The position numbers and the translations under genes were made by a program. Source: Vibrio ostreae (lineage in GTDB: Bacteria; Pseudomonadota; Gammaproteobacteria; Enterobacterales; Vibrionaceae). From it: DNA of 64,000 nt. The stretch spans positions 1 to 64,000 of the forward strand of contig NZ_CP076643.1 of assembly GCF_019226825.1 (NCBI RefSeq). Direction: 5' to 3'. A model generated the notes under the pieces. It was not told where the DNA came from and searched no databases. It saw only the letters and a list, made by a program, of their open reading frames with translations. Positions 55,104 through 64,000 of the stretch are shown here, piece by piece (the first letter of the stretch is position 1; each line of letters opens with the position of its first letter).

Positions 55104-55671
55104 GGAAACGGTCCTTCATGTAAGTTTGCAATTCTTTATCGTTAGAGATCTCTTTGAGCACTAAGTTCACCACATCGTTAAGAACGTTCTCGATGTCTTC
55201 GTCAGATGCGCTCAGTGCAGCCGTACGTTTTGCTGTGCCGTTGTAGCTTTTCACCAGTTTGCCTTGTGGTGTTTCTGCGGTCAGTTCTAGGGTTACTTTT
55301 GCATCCATCTGGTTTTCAAAAATGGAGTGGGTGACGTTAACCAGAGCTTCCTGAACTTCCAGTGTCACTGTGTTTTCACTGTTCACGGTCAGCTGGAAGC
55401 CTTGAGAAGCGAACTGTTCAGACAGGGCATTTTCCAGTGCGATACGTACGTTTTGCTTGGCATGGACCGGTTCAATATTGTTGCGGCCACTGTCAACCAA
55501 AGCGACATACTGCGCAGAGCGAACATCTTTACTGACCAGAGTAAAGGTGCTGTTTTTGACAATGTCACTGCGGCTCAGCACTGGCTGAGGCATAAAGTTA
55601 AGCTGTGGCTGCTGAGGGGCTGAACACGCCGTCAACAGAGCGATAGACGCCGCGAGAACCAGTTTCTTCAT
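55096..55671 (-). CDS. yajG: YajG family lipoprotein
   Basis: A 191-residue predicted lipoprotein with signal peptide MKKLVLAASIALLTAC and lipobox cysteine at residue 16. The mature part matches the YajG family (DUF of unknown function; E. coli YajG is encoded next to ampG and bolA). AAGGA lies 8 bp before ATG 55671; the ORF could extend to 55737 but without lipoprotein signal. It overlaps the cyclophilin gene by 8 bp. Confidence 0.88.
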   Translation of the reverse strand: MKKLVLAASIALLTACSAPQQPQLNFMPQPVLSRSDIVKNSTFTLVSKDVRSAQYVALVDSGRNNIEPVHAKQNVRIALENALSEQFASQGFQLTVNSENTVTLEVQEALVNVTHSIFENQMDAKVTLELTAETPQGKLVKSYNGTAKRTAALSASDEDIENVLNDVVNLVLKEISNDKELQTYMKDRFRG

Positions 55672-55708
55672 GGTCAATTCCTTTCGTTTAGTGAGCATGC
55701 TTAAATGC

Positions 55709-56842
55709 TTATTTCTTAATAGCCTGTAAGATAACAAATTTCTTATTGCTGGCGACAGTCTTTACTTGAGAGCGGCCAAATAATCTCGTCAGTTTTACAT
55801 CGTAGCCGAGGTGACGATTGCCGATCACTAATAATTTGCCACCCTTACTGAGAACATGCTTTGAGTCACAGAACATTTGCCACGCAATATGGTCGGTAAT
55901 CGCCTGCTGTTGGTGAAAGGGCGGATTGCACACCACCAGTTGAGTGCTGTTGGCCTCGAAACCATCCAGGCAGTTGTTGGTAATACAGGACACATTTCGC
56001 TCGCCCGGCAGGTTGCTCTGCAGGTTTTGCCGTGCCGATTCGGTCGCCATAAAGCTTTCATCCACGCAAGTAATGCGCGCCTGTGGATTAAGTTGACCCA
56101 TTCGTACCGATAACACGCCGTTACCACAACCAAGATCAATAAAATGTTCCAGCTTTTCATCACTCGGCAGGTGAGGTAATAAAAATCTTGCCCCTTGATC
56201 CAGGCTTTCTCCGGAGTAAACGTTCGGCAGATTATTCAGCGTGATGTCACTGTTTTCCACTTGCCAGCGTGTATCCGGACCGACGTCAAGTATGACCTGG
56301 CTATTTGGCTGGCTGAACACTAAACGATGTTTTTTCCAAGCCAGAGAGGTGGCGGTGCTACCCAGGTACTTCTCAAACAGCTTAAGCGTCGAGGTATGGA
56401 TCTCTTTCGCTTTGTTGACGGCGATAACCTGACACGATGTTGGCAGGTGCTGCCTTAACTGACTAAGTTGCCATACTAAGTGACGGTTATTACGCGGTAT
56501 TTGCATGATGACCAGATCGACATCGTCAGGTATATCATCCAACGTGGTCAGTAATGTCACCGGGGCGCAATGGTTGTGTTGTAAGTTATTCAGCGCGGCC
56601 TGATGGGCGATATACGAGTCGCTCATCATAGTGACCCGATGCCGGTCAGCGAACCAGCAGCTCAGCGCTCCAAAGCTGTCGTTGAGGACCAGGATGTGGC
56701 TGTCAGCCGGCAAGCCCGACTCTTCAACATGATTAATCAGATACTCGTCACCGGCGTCCCAGGCTTGCAGCGTCTCATTGTTACGCGGCGGGAAACGGTT
56801 TAGCGTGAGATGGCGTTCGTGAAGTGAAAGCTCAGTTTTCAT
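55709..56842 (-). CDS. rlmG: 23S rRNA (guanine-1835-N2)-methyltransferase RlmG
   Basis: RlmG methylates G1835 of 23S rRNA using S-adenosylmethionine. From ATG 56842 the protein has 377 residues, starting MKTELSLHERHLTLNRFPPRNNETLQAWDAGDEYL. An N-terminal methyltransferase-like domain is followed by the catalytic one with the SAM loop FIDLGCGNGVLSV and the N2-guanine signature VVCNPPFHQQ. An extension to 56884 is not family-like. It is divergent from bolA. Confidence 0.96.
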   Translation of the reverse strand: MKTELSLHERHLTLNRFPPRNNETLQAWDAGDEYLINHVEESGLPADSHILVLNDSFGALSCWFADRHRVTMMSDSYIAHQAALNNLQHNHCAPVTLLTTLDDIPDDVDLVIMQIPRNNRHLVWQLSQLRQHLPTSCQVIAVNKAKEIHTSTLKLFEKYLGSTATSLAWKKHRLVFSQPNSQVILDVGPDTRWQVENSDITLNNLPNVYSGESLDQGARFLLPHLPSDEKLEHFIDLGCGNGVLSVRMGQLNPQARITCVDESFMATESARQNLQSNLPGERNVSCITNNCLDGFEANSTQLVVCNPPFHQQQAITDHIAWQMFCDSKHVLSKGGKLLVIGNRHLGYDVKLTRLFGRSQVKTVASNKKFVILQAIKK

Positions 56843-57055
56843 ATTTGCAATGTAGTTAATGACAAGTCGCGGCCATTGTCTCAAATGGACATGGATGTTG
56901 AAACCAAAACCTTTCTCTTCCCGTCATGCACGAGTAAACTAAGCCACGTATTTAAAGGCCGACAGCCTTACATGACTCTTTTTACGTTAAGCCGCTATGC
57001 TGGTGTTGAGCCATCCGGTTTACGTTTATCCGCGTTCGCGTGACAAGGAATACCT

Positions 57056-57364
57056 ATGATTCAAGAAGTGATTGAAACTAAATTACATAATGCTTTTCAG
57101 CCAGAGTATCTTAAAGTTATAAATGAGAGTTATATGCATAATGTTGCGCCTGGTTCGGAAAGCCATTTCAAAGTGATTGTGGTCAGTGACAGCTTTGCCG
57201 GACAGCGTTTACTGGCGCGTCATCGTCAGGTCAATCAGGCATTGATGGAAGAGCTATCAAATCATATCCATGCGCTGGCGATTCACACTTATACGCCACA
57301 AGAATGGAATGAGAAGGAAAACAGCGCCCCGGACAGTCCGATGTGTGTCGGTGGTGGCCATTAA
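57056..57364 (+). CDS. bolA: BolA family protein
   Basis: BolA affects cell shape and stress response in E. coli and, with monothiol glutaredoxins, takes part in iron-sulfur handling. The 102-residue protein has the BolA fold ([51 protein letters not shown]). The conserved histidine is in ARHRQVN. AAGGA precedes ATG 57056. The bolA-yajG-ampG neighbourhood is conserved with E. coli although rlmG and a cyclophilin gene intervene. Confidence 0.95.
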   Translation: MIQEVIETKLHNAFQPEYLKVINESYMHNVAPGSESHFKVIVVSDSFAGQRLLARHRQVNQALMEELSNHIHALAIHTYTPQEWNEKENSAPDSPMCVGGGH

Positions 57365-57611
57365 GTGTAAACATTACGCGATCGGGTGCAAGAGTGTGCA
57401 AATGCTTAACACCTTTTCAACAAGTGGCGTTAATAAAATTAAAATTAAGCATTGTTTCAGTCAATAAATGTGTGACCCAGTGCGCGAAAACCGTCGCACT
57501 AGTTAAGTGTGCGGTGCTTCAAATTTATGGTCAATACATCGGTCTGCTTCTTCATTTAACCCCAAATAAAGCGACTGATGAGGGGATTGATCATGGCATC
57601 AAGTTCCGAAA

Positions 57612-57757
57612 AGGTGCTAGAATATCGCACCTGATAAATCTCACTCTGACTAGGTGCTGAGATTTTTAATAGGATGTTGCGGTTTTGGCTTTTTACAGCC
57701 AGAAGCGGACACTGAAAATGTCGTGTCTAGAGACAGTCCACTTCTGCAGTCGCTTCT
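57612..57757 (+). promoter_or_regulatory. nqr promoter and structured 5' leader
   Basis: The 480 bp between bolA and nqrA has no convincing gene but much structure. An extended -10 (TG-C-TAGAAT, 57615-57623) sits inside the inverted repeat AGGTGC/GCACCT (57612-57631). A terminator-like stem AAATCTCA/TGAGATTT (57636-57665) is followed by TTAAT. Then TGGCT/AGCCA (57686-57701) is followed by a hairpin with AGAAGcGGAC pairing GTCCaCTTCT (57701-57745), capped by TGTC-TAGA-GACA (57724-57735). AGAAGCG can alternatively pair with CGCTTCT (57751-57757). This suggests a leader RNA with alternative folds. Function is inferred. Confidence 0.45.
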
Positions 57758-57844
57758 ATTCATGCAAGCTCGCAGAGTTCAGTGCGTCTCGAATTTACGC
57801 AATTAAAGAATCTTTTTCCCGATAAAAAAGTAGTGCAAGTGCGT

Positions 57845-59185
57845 ATGATTACAATAAAAAAGGGTTTGGACCTTCCTATCGCAGGAACTCCATCCCAGGT
57901 GATTAGTGATGGCAAAGCCATCAACAAAGTCGCCTTGCTTGGCGAAGAGTACGTTGGCATGCGTCCTACGATGCATGTTCGCGTAGGTGATGAAGTAAAG
58001 AAAGCTCAAGTTCTTTTTGAAGATAAGAAGAATCCAGGGGTTCTGTTTACTTCACCAGTCAGCGGTAAAGTTGTTGAAATCAACCGTGGTGCAAGACGTG
58101 TTCTTCAATCCGTAGTGATTGAAGTAGCAGGTGATGACCAGGTAACTTTCAACAAGTTTGAAGCCAATCAGCTAGCTAGTCTTGACCGTGAAGCGGTGAA
58201 AACTCAACTGGTTGAATCTGGTCTTTGGACATCGCTGCGTACTCGTCCGTTCAGCAAGGTTCCCGCTATTGATTCCACCACGAAGGCAATCTTTGTTACG
58301 GCAATGGATACCAATCCATTGGCAGCAGAGCCGACGGTGATCATCAATGAGCAATCCGAAGCCTTCGTTGCTGGCTTGGATGTGCTGTCTGCCCTGACTG
58401 AAGGCAAAGTTTACGTGTGTAAGAAAGGCAACAGCCTGCCACGTTCTTCTCAGTCTAACGTAGAAGAGCACGTCTTTGACGGTCCTCACCCTGCCGGTTT
58501 GCCTGGCACTCACATGCATTTCCTGTACCCGGTAAATGCAGAAACAGTGGCTTGGAGCATCAACTATCAAGACGTTATCGCGATTGGTAAGCTGTTCCTG
58601 ACTGGCGAACTGTTCAGTGAGCGTGTGGTGTCACTGGCTGGCCCTGTCGTAAACAAACCACGTATTATCCGTACCGTTTTAGGTGCAAGCCTTGACCAAC
58701 TGACCAGCAATGAAATCATGCCTGGTGAAGTACGTGTTATTTCTGGCTCTGTGCTGTCTGGTGTAAAAGCATCTGGTCCTCATGCTTACCTTGGTCGCTA
58801 CCATCTGCAAGTTTCTGTACTGCGTGAAGGTCGCGAGAAGGACTTCCTGGGCTGGGCTATGCCGGGTAAGAACAAATTCTCAGTCACCCGTGCCTTCTTG
58901 GGTCACCTGTTCAAAGGTCAGCTGTTCAACATGACCACAACAACGAACGGTAGTGATCGATCAATGGTACCAATCGGTAACTATGAAAAAGTATTGCCGC
59001 TGGACATGGAGCCGACTCTGTTGCTTCGTGATCTGTGTGCCGGTGACTCCGACAGTGCGCAAGCACTGGGCGCACTGGAACTGGACGAAGAAGATCTGGC
59101 GCTGTGTACCTTTGTATGTCCGGGTAAGTACGAGTACGGTCAGCTTCTGCGTGAGTGCTTGGACAAGATTGAGAAGGAAGGGTAA
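57845..59185 (+). CDS. nqrA: Na+-translocating NADH:quinone reductase subunit A
   Basis: NqrA is a peripheral cytoplasmic subunit of the sodium-pumping NADH:ubiquinone oxidoreductase. The ATG at 57845 gives [18 protein letters not shown], as in V. cholerae NqrA, and 446 residues; the upstream GTG at 57782 would add 21 atypical residues. [15 protein letters not shown] is in the N-terminal third. First gene of nqrABCDEF, all within 12 bp of one another until the 33-bp E-F gap. Confidence 0.98.
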   Translation: MITIKKGLDLPIAGTPSQVISDGKAINKVALLGEEYVGMRPTMHVRVGDEVKKAQVLFEDKKNPGVLFTSPVSGKVVEINRGARRVLQSVVIEVAGDDQVTFNKFEANQLASLDREAVKTQLVESGLWTSLRTRPFSKVPAIDSTTKAIFVTAMDTNPLAAEPTVIINEQSEAFVAGLDVLSALTEGKVYVCKKGNSLPRSSQSNVEEHVFDGPHPAGLPGTHMHFLYPVNAETVAWSINYQDVIAIGKLFLTGELFSERVVSLAGPVVNKPRIIRTVLGASLDQLTSNEIMPGEVRVISGSVLSGVKASGPHAYLGRYHLQVSVLREGREKDFLGWAMPGKNKFSVTRAFLGHLFKGQLFNMTTTTNGSDRSMVPIGNYEKVLPLDMEPTLLLRDLCAGDSDSAQALGALELDEEDLALCTFVCPGKYEYGQLLRECLDKIEKEG

Positions 59186-59190
59186 TTTTC

Positions 59191-60435
59191 ATGGGCCTCA
59201 AAAAGTTTCTTGAAGATATCGAGCCTCACTTTGAACCAGGTGGCAAACACGAAAAATGGTTTGCTCTGTACGAAGCTGTTGCGACAGTTTTCTACACCCC
59301 TGGCTTGGTGACGAAAAAAAGCTCACACGTTCGTGATAGCGTTGATTTGAAACGTATCATGATCATGGTTTGGCTAGCAGTATTCCCGGCCATGTTCTGG
59401 GGTATGTACAACGCTGGTGGTCAGGCTATCGCAGCACTAAACCACATGTATGCGGGTGCGCAACTGACCTCTATCATCGATGGCAACTGGCATTACTGGT
59501 TGACAGAGATGCTGGGTGGCACGCTTGCGTCTGACGCGGGGTGGGGCAGCAAAATGCTGCTGGGTGCGACTTACTTCCTGCCTATCTACGCGACAGTCTT
59601 TATTGTCGGTGGTTTCTGGGAAGTGCTGTTCTGTATGGTGCGTAAGCACGAAGTTAACGAAGGTTTCTTTGTTACTTCTATCCTGTTCGCATTGATCGTT
59701 CCGCCAACGCTGCCACTATGGCAAGCGGCTCTGGGTATTACCTTTGGTGTCGTGGTTGCTAAAGAGGTATTCGGTGGTACAGGTCGTAACTTCCTGAACC
59801 CTGCTCTGGCAGGCCGTGCATTCCTGTTCTTTGCATACCCGGCGCAAATCTCTGGTGATCTGGTTTGGACTGCGGCAGATGGTTTCTCTGGTGCAACAGC
59901 ACTGAGCCAGTGGGCACAAGGCGGTAACGGTGCTCTGGTGAACTCGGCAACTGGCCAGGCAATTACCTGGATGGACGCTTTCATCGGTAATGTTCCTGGT
60001 TCTATTGGTGAAGTATCGACGTTGGCTCTGGCTATCGGCGCTGCATTTATCGTTTACATGGGGATTGCTTCATGGCGCATCATCGCAGGTGTGATGATCG
60101 GTATGATTGCGCTGTCGACCCTGTTTAATGTGATTGGTTCAGATACCAACGCAATGTTCAGCATGCCTTGGCACTGGCACCTGGTTTTGGGTGGTTTTGC
60201 ATTCGGTATGTTCTTCATGGCGACTGACCCTGTTTCCGCTTCATTTACCAATAAAGCGAAGTGGGCATACGGTATTCTGATTGGCCTAATGTGTGTGCTT
60301 ATCCGCGTGATTAACCCGGCTTACCCTGAGGGTATGATGCTGGCGATTCTGTTCGCGAACCTATTTGCACCGCTGTTCGACCACATTGTGATTGAGAAAA
60401 ACATCAAACGGAGACTAGCGCGCTATGGCAAGTAA
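59191..60435 (+). CDS. nqrB: Na+-NQR subunit B
   Basis: A membrane subunit with about 10 transmembrane helices, carrying riboflavin and a covalently bound FMN. The FMN-attachment motif SGAT ([12 protein letters not shown]) places the acceptor threonine at residue 236, the same as T236 in V. cholerae. The protein has 414 residues and overlaps nqrC by 11 bp. ApbE (63.9 kb) is the flavin transferase for this site. Confidence 0.98.
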   Translation: MGLKKFLEDIEPHFEPGGKHEKWFALYEAVATVFYTPGLVTKKSSHVRDSVDLKRIMIMVWLAVFPAMFWGMYNAGGQAIAALNHMYAGAQLTSIIDGNWHYWLTEMLGGTLASDAGWGSKMLLGATYFLPIYATVFIVGGFWEVLFCMVRKHEVNEGFFVTSILFALIVPPTLPLWQAALGITFGVVVAKEVFGGTGRNFLNPALAGRAFLFFAYPAQISGDLVWTAADGFSGATALSQWAQGGNGALVNSATGQAITWMDAFIGNVPGSIGEVSTLALAIGAAFIVYMGIASWRIIAGVMIGMIALSTLFNVIGSDTNAMFSMPWHWHLVLGGFAFGMFFMATDPVSASFTNKAKWAYGILIGLMCVLIRVINPAYPEGMMLAILFANLFAPLFDHIVIEKNIKRRLARYGK

Positions 60436-61192
60436 GAACGATAGCATTAAAAAGACGCTGTTTGTTGTTATTGCATTGAGCCTGGTGTGCTCAATCATCG
60501 TATCGACAGCGGCAGTGGGTCTGCGTAGTAAACAGCAACGTAACGCCCTGTTAGACAAGCAAAGCAAAATCATCGAAGTGGCTGGCATTCAAGAGTCAGG
60601 TTCAGTTCCTGAGCTGTTCGCTCAGTACATTGAACCGCGTCTGATTGACTTCAAGACAGGTAATTTTGTCGAAGGTAACGCAGCGCAATTTGATCAGCGC
60701 GCAGCAGCGAAAGATCCTGCTGAGTCAATCAAACTGCCAGCGGATGAAGACTTCGGTAAGATCATTCGCCGTTCAAATACCGGTGTTGTTTACCTGGTCA
60801 AAGACGGCGACAAAGTATCGAAAGTGATTCTGCCGATTCACGGTAACGGCCTGTGGTCTATGATGTACGCTTTTGTTGCAGTAGAAACAGACGGCAACAC
60901 TGTTGCGGGTATTACTTACTACGAACAGGGTGAAACTCCTGGACTGGGTGGCGAAGTTGAAAACCCATCTTGGCGTGCCCAGTGGCCTGGTAAGAAGCTG
61001 TATGACGAAAACCACAAACCAGCGATTAAAATCGTGAAAGGTGGCGCGCCAGCAGGTTCTGAGCACGGTGTTGATGCTCTGTCGGGTGCAACACTGACCA
61101 GTAATGGTGTTCAACATCAATTCGACTTTTGGTTGGGTGACATGGGCTTTGGTCCGTTCCTGACAAAAGTTCGTGACGGAGGTCTGAACTAA
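60425..61192 (+). CDS. nqrC: Na+-NQR subunit C
   Basis: A 255-residue subunit with one N-terminal membrane helix and a periplasmic FMN domain. The second SGAT motif ([12 protein letters not shown]) gives the FMN-bearing threonine at residue 223. It overlaps nqrB by 11 bp and shares one base with nqrD (TAATG), so B, C and D are translationally coupled. Confidence 0.98.
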   Translation: MASKNDSIKKTLFVVIALSLVCSIIVSTAAVGLRSKQQRNALLDKQSKIIEVAGIQESGSVPELFAQYIEPRLIDFKTGNFVEGNAAQFDQRAAAKDPAESIKLPADEDFGKIIRRSNTGVVYLVKDGDKVSKVILPIHGNGLWSMMYAFVAVETDGNTVAGITYYEQGETPGLGGEVENPSWRAQWPGKKLYDENHKPAIKIVKGGAPAGSEHGVDALSGATLTSNGVQHQFDFWLGDMGFGPFLTKVRDGGLN

Positions 61193-61824
61193 TGGCTAGC
61201 GCAAAAGATCTTAAAAAGAGCATTGTCGCGCCGGTATTGGATAACAACCCAATCGCGCTGCAAGTTCTTGGTGTCTGTTCTGCTCTGGCAGTAACGACTA
61301 AGCTGGAAACAGCATTCGTTATGACTCTGGCGGTAATGTTTGTTACTGCTCTGTCTAACTTTTTCGTGTCTTTGATCCGTAACCACATTCCGAGCAGTGT
61401 TCGCATCATCGTGCAGATGGCGATCATCGCATCACTGGTTATCGTGGTAGACCAAATCCTGAAAGCATACCTGTACGACATCTCTAAACAGCTGTCGGTA
61501 TTCGTGGGCCTGATCATTACTAACTGTATTGTAATGGGTCGCGCAGAAGCATTCGCGATGAAGTCAGCACCGGTTCCGTCGTTCATCGATGGTATCGCTA
61601 ACGGTCTGGGTTACGGTTTTGTACTGATCACTGTGGGCTTCTTCCGTGAGCTGCTGGGTTCAGGCAAAGTGTTCGGATTGGAAGTACTGCCTCTGATCAG
61701 CAAAGGTGGCTGGTACCAGCCAAATGGTCTGATGCTGCTGGCACCTTCAGCGTTCTTCTTAATCGGTTTCCTGATTTGGACGATCCGTACCTTCAAACCT
61801 GAACAAGTAGAAGCGAAGGAGTAA
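61192..61824 (+). CDS. nqrD: Na+-NQR subunit D
   Basis: A 210-residue membrane subunit with six helices, related to RnfE and NqrE. Together NqrD and NqrE hold an iron centre between the membrane halves. Shared motif: [19 protein letters not shown], with its cysteine, and [12 protein letters not shown]. It starts on the last base of the nqrC stop. Confidence 0.98.
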   Translation: MASAKDLKKSIVAPVLDNNPIALQVLGVCSALAVTTKLETAFVMTLAVMFVTALSNFFVSLIRNHIPSSVRIIVQMAIIASLVIVVDQILKAYLYDISKQLSVFVGLIITNCIVMGRAEAFAMKSAPVPSFIDGIANGLGYGFVLITVGFFRELLGSGKVFGLEVLPLISKGGWYQPNGLMLLAPSAFFLIGFLIWTIRTFKPEQVEAKE

Positions 61825-61831
61825 GGGCGTC

Positions 61832-62428
61832 ATGGAACATTATATTAGTTTGCTGGTTAAATCGATTTTCATCGAGAACATGGCACTGTCTTTCTTCCTG
61901 GGTATGTGTACCTTCCTGGCGGTATCTAAGAAAGTTAAGACATCATTTGGTCTGGGCATCGCGGTAACTGTCGTACTGACTATCTCTGTACCCGTTAACA
62001 ACCTGGTTTATAACCTGGTTCTGAGACCTGATGCGCTGGCTCCGGGAGTCGATCTTAGCTTCCTGAACTTTATTACCTTTATCGGTGTTATTGCGGCGCT
62101 GGTACAGATTCTGGAAATGATCCTCGATCGTTTCTTCCCACCTCTGTACAACGCGCTGGGCATCTTCCTGCCGCTGATCACAGTAAACTGTGCGATCTTC
62201 GGTGGTGTATCTTTCATGGTACAACGTGACTACAACTTCGGTGAATCTGTGGTTTACGGATTCGGTTCTGGTCTGGGTTGGATGCTGGCTATCGTCGCTC
62301 TTGCAGGTATCCGTGAGAAGATGAAATATTCTGACGTGCCTCCTGGTCTGCGTGGTCTGGGTATTACCTTTATCACAGCGGGTCTGATGGCGCTGGGCTT
62401 TATGTCTTTCTCTGGTGTTCAACTGTAA
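61832..62428 (+). CDS. nqrE: Na+-NQR subunit E
   Basis: A 198-residue membrane subunit, six helices, paired with NqrD in an antiparallel arrangement. [22 protein letters not shown] and [13 protein letters not shown] contain the conserved cysteines that bind the iron centre. Starts 7 bp after nqrD. Confidence 0.98.
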   Translation: MEHYISLLVKSIFIENMALSFFLGMCTFLAVSKKVKTSFGLGIAVTVVLTISVPVNNLVYNLVLRPDALAPGVDLSFLNFITFIGVIAALVQILEMILDRFFPPLYNALGIFLPLITVNCAIFGGVSFMVQRDYNFGESVVYGFGSGLGWMLAIVALAGIREKMKYSDVPPGLRGLGITFITAGLMALGFMSFSGVQL

Positions 62429-62461
62429 GTCGGGTAAACCGCAACAATAAAGGAATAGTCA

Positions 62462-63685
62462 ATGGACATTATTCTTGGTGTAGTGATGTTTACTCTGATT
62501 GTTCTGGCTCTGGTTCTGGTGATTCTGTTCGCCAAATCTAAGCTGGTACCAACAGGTGACATTACAATCTCTATCAATGGCGATCCTGAAAAAGCGATCG
62601 TGACCCAACCAGGCGGTAAGTTGCTGAGTGCCCTGGCGGGCTCTGGCGTATTCGTTTCGTCTGCTTGTGGTGGTGGTGGCTCTTGTGGTCAGTGCCGTGT
62701 GAAAATTAAATCTGGCGGTGGCGACATTCTGCCTACCGAGCTTGACCATATTACTAAAGGTGAAGCGCGTGAAGGTGAGCGTCTGGCGTGTCAGGTTGCA
62801 GTGAAAAATGATCTTGAGCTGGAACTGCCAGAAGATATCTTTGGTGTTAAGAAGTGGGAATGTACTGTTATCTCTAACGATAACAAAGCCACTTTCATCA
62901 AAGAACTGAAACTGCAGATCCCGGATGGCGAATCAGTCCCATTCCGTGCTGGTGGTTACATTCAGATTGAAGCACCTGCTCACCATGTTAAGTACGCCGA
63001 TTACGACGTACCGGAAAAATTCCGTGGTGACTGGGATAAATTCAACCTGTTCCGCTACGAGTCTAAAGTGGATGAGCCAATCATCCGTGCATACTCAATG
63101 GCGAACTACCCGGAAGAGTTTGGCATCATCATGCTGAACGTGCGTATCGCGACTCCGCCGCCAAACAACCCAGACGTACCACCAGGCCAAATGTCTTCTT
63201 ACATCTGGTCACTGAAAGAAGGTGATAAGTGTACAATTTCTGGTCCGTTCGGTGAGTTCTTCGCTAAAGATACTGACGCAGAAATGGTCTTTATCGGCGG
63301 TGGTGCTGGTATGGCTCCGATGCGTTCACATATCTTCGACCAGCTGAAACGTCTGCAGTCTAAACGTAAGATGTCTTTCTGGTATGGTGCACGTTCACGT
63401 CGTGAAATGTTCTACGTAGAAGATTTCGACATGCTGCAAAGTGAGAACGATAACTTCGTTTGGCATTGTGCACTGTCTGATCCTACGCCGGAAGACAACT
63501 GGGATGGTTACACTGGCTTCATCCACAACGTACTGTACGAAAACTATCTGAAAGACCATGAGGCGCCTGAAGATTGTGAATACTACATGTGTGGTCCACC
63601 AATGATGAACGCAGCTGTTATCGGCATGCTGAAAGACCTTGGTGTTGAAGACGAAAACATCCTGCTGGATGACTTCGGTGGTTAA
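62462..63685 (+). CDS. nqrF: Na+-NQR subunit F, NADH-oxidising subunit
   Basis: NqrF takes electrons from NADH through FAD and a [2Fe-2S] cluster. The 407-residue protein has one N-terminal membrane helix (about 5-25). The cluster cysteines are C69, C75, C78 and C110 ([18 protein letters not shown]). FAD binding is in [13 protein letters not shown] near 210-222, and NADH binding in [15 protein letters not shown] terminator follows the stop by about 20 bp, so apbE has its own start or receives read-through. Confidence 0.98.
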   Translation: MDIILGVVMFTLIVLALVLVILFAKSKLVPTGDITISINGDPEKAIVTQPGGKLLSALAGSGVFVSSACGGGGSCGQCRVKIKSGGGDILPTELDHITKGEAREGERLACQVAVKNDLELELPEDIFGVKKWECTVISNDNKATFIKELKLQIPDGESVPFRAGGYIQIEAPAHHVKYADYDVPEKFRGDWDKFNLFRYESKVDEPIIRAYSMANYPEEFGIIMLNVRIATPPPNNPDVPPGQMSSYIWSLKEGDKCTISGPFGEFFAKDTDAEMVFIGGGAGMAPMRSHIFDQLKRLQSKRKMSFWYGARSRREMFYVEDFDMLQSENDNFVWHCALSDPTPEDNWDGYTGFIHNVLYENYLKDHEAPEDCEYYMCGPPMMNAAVIGMLKDLGVEDENILLDDFGG

Positions 63686-63705
63686 TCCACAGTAAGTGAT
63701 ATCTT

Positions 63706-63740
63706 TATGGCTGGCTCGTTTGAGTCAGCCATTCTTTTTT
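63706..63740 (+). terminator. Terminator after nqrF
   Basis: ATGGCTGGCTC/GAGTCAGCCAT stem (one mismatch) with loop GTTT, followed by TTCTTTTTT. Confidence 0.85.
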
Positions 63741-63788
63741 GGCTCTCTGGTCTGGGTATCAATATATTCACACCGAGACATACCTGAG

Positions 63789-63856
63789 TAGATATAGGTA
63801 AATAAGGCGAGGAGCCTGCTGACCGTCGGGATTCGGATTTCCCTATATCTATTTAC
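63789..63856. repeat. Inverted repeat in the nqrF-apbE gap
   Basis: TAGATATAGG (63789-63798) and CCTATATCTA (63842-63851) are perfect complements 43 bp apart. An overlapping alternative pairing is GTAAATA (63798-63804) with TATTTAC (63850-63856). The apbE ribosome binding site AAGGAG (63864-63869) follows. It may affect apbE expression. Confidence 0.4.
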
Positions 63857-63876
63857 TGACCTCAAGGAGTAAACAA

Positions 63877-64000
63877 GTGAAAAACTGGCTTGTTGCATTC
63901 GCATCCTTATTGCTGTTGGCCGGTTGCGAGCAGCCACCTCAGCAAGTGCATTTAAGTGGCCCGACGATGGGCACGACCTACAACATCAAATACATAGTTC
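63877..64000 (+). CDS. apbE: FAD:protein FMN transferase ApbE (5' part, cut by window end)
   Basis: ApbE attaches FMN from FAD to the SGAT threonines of NqrB and NqrC. The GTG at 63877 begins MKNWLVAFASLLLLAGCEQ, a lipoprotein signal with lipobox cysteine at residue 17, then HLSGPTMGTTYNIKYIV, the family's conserved TMGTTY. AAGGAG lies 7 bp upstream. The gene runs off the window after 41 codons. Its place after nqrF matches its role. Confidence 0.93.
   Translation, partial: MKNWLVAFASLLLLAGCEQPPQQVHLSGPTMGTTYNIKYIV

Noticed and set aside
57365..57781. Short ORFs between bolA and nqrA
   Set aside because: No conserved protein features; the stretch looks like a promoter and RNA leader instead.

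Overview
The window is ordinary core chromosome of a Vibrio. The evidence is the gene order (lgt-thyA-nptA-nhaR-hlyU-rpsT-murJ-ribF-ileS-lspA-fkpB-ispH-cstA, later aroF-tyrA, nspS-mbaA, pheA-raiA-bamD-rluD-pgeF-clpB-rrn), a complete Na+-pumping NADH dehydrogenase operon, HlyU, and the NspS/MbaA norspermidine pair. From memory the 16S rRNA variable regions resemble the Fluvialis clade (V. fluvialis/V. furnissii), but this could not be checked. No CRISPR array, prophage, integron or insertion sequence was seen, and I found no convincing new multi-gene system. The interest lies in regulatory DNA and RNA structure.

Layout. 1-3.8 kb: ptsP 3' part, a TSUP permease, lgt and thyA. 3.9-7.4 kb: nptA (minus) with an upstream PHO-box-like site, nhaR, hlyU, rpsT (minus). 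7.7-15.4 kb: murJ, then the ribF-ileS-lspA-fkpB-ispH cluster. 15.7-19.7 kb: cstA (minus) with phased repeats upstream, then a small lipoprotein and a CPA1 antiporter. 19.7-25.5 kb: murQ, anmK, nagZ (peptidoglycan recycling) and a LytS/LytTR two-component pair. 25.5-28.4 kb: aroF-tyrA behind two TyrR boxes, then a PilZ protein. 28.5-33.5 kb: ettA, slt, trpR, yjjX. 33.5-37 kb: nspS-mbaA. 37-41.9 kb: pheA with a Phe leader and attenuator, raiA, bamD, rluD, pgeF. 41.9-44.5 kb: clpB. 44.7-50.8 kb: rRNA operon 16S-tRNA-Ala(GGC)-23S-5S-tRNA-Asp-tRNA-Trp with decayed tRNA copies. 50.9-57.4 kb: dienelactone hydrolase, DUF1904, FMN reductase/NfsA, ampG, cyclophilin, yajG, rlmG, bolA. 57.6-64 kb: structured leader, nqrABCDEF, and the start of apbE.

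Working together. murJ, slt, ampG, nagZ, anmK and murQ are all steps of murein synthesis, turnover and recycling. aroF, tyrA, pheA and trpR handle aromatic amino acids under TyrR, attenuation and TrpR. mbaA and the PilZ protein belong to c-di-GMP signalling. nqrA-F plus ApbE (which attaches FMN to NqrB and NqrC) form the sodium pump, alongside sodium-linked nptA, nhaR and the antiporter.

Caution. Thirteen genes are frameshifted as given, twelve of them within the first 22.4 kb. They include genes that should be indispensable (lgt, murJ, ribF, bamD), and most lesions are one-base gains or losses in homopolymers. I read these mainly as sequencing or assembly errors rather than real pseudogenes. 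Entries typed 'pseudogene' describe the state of this sequence only.
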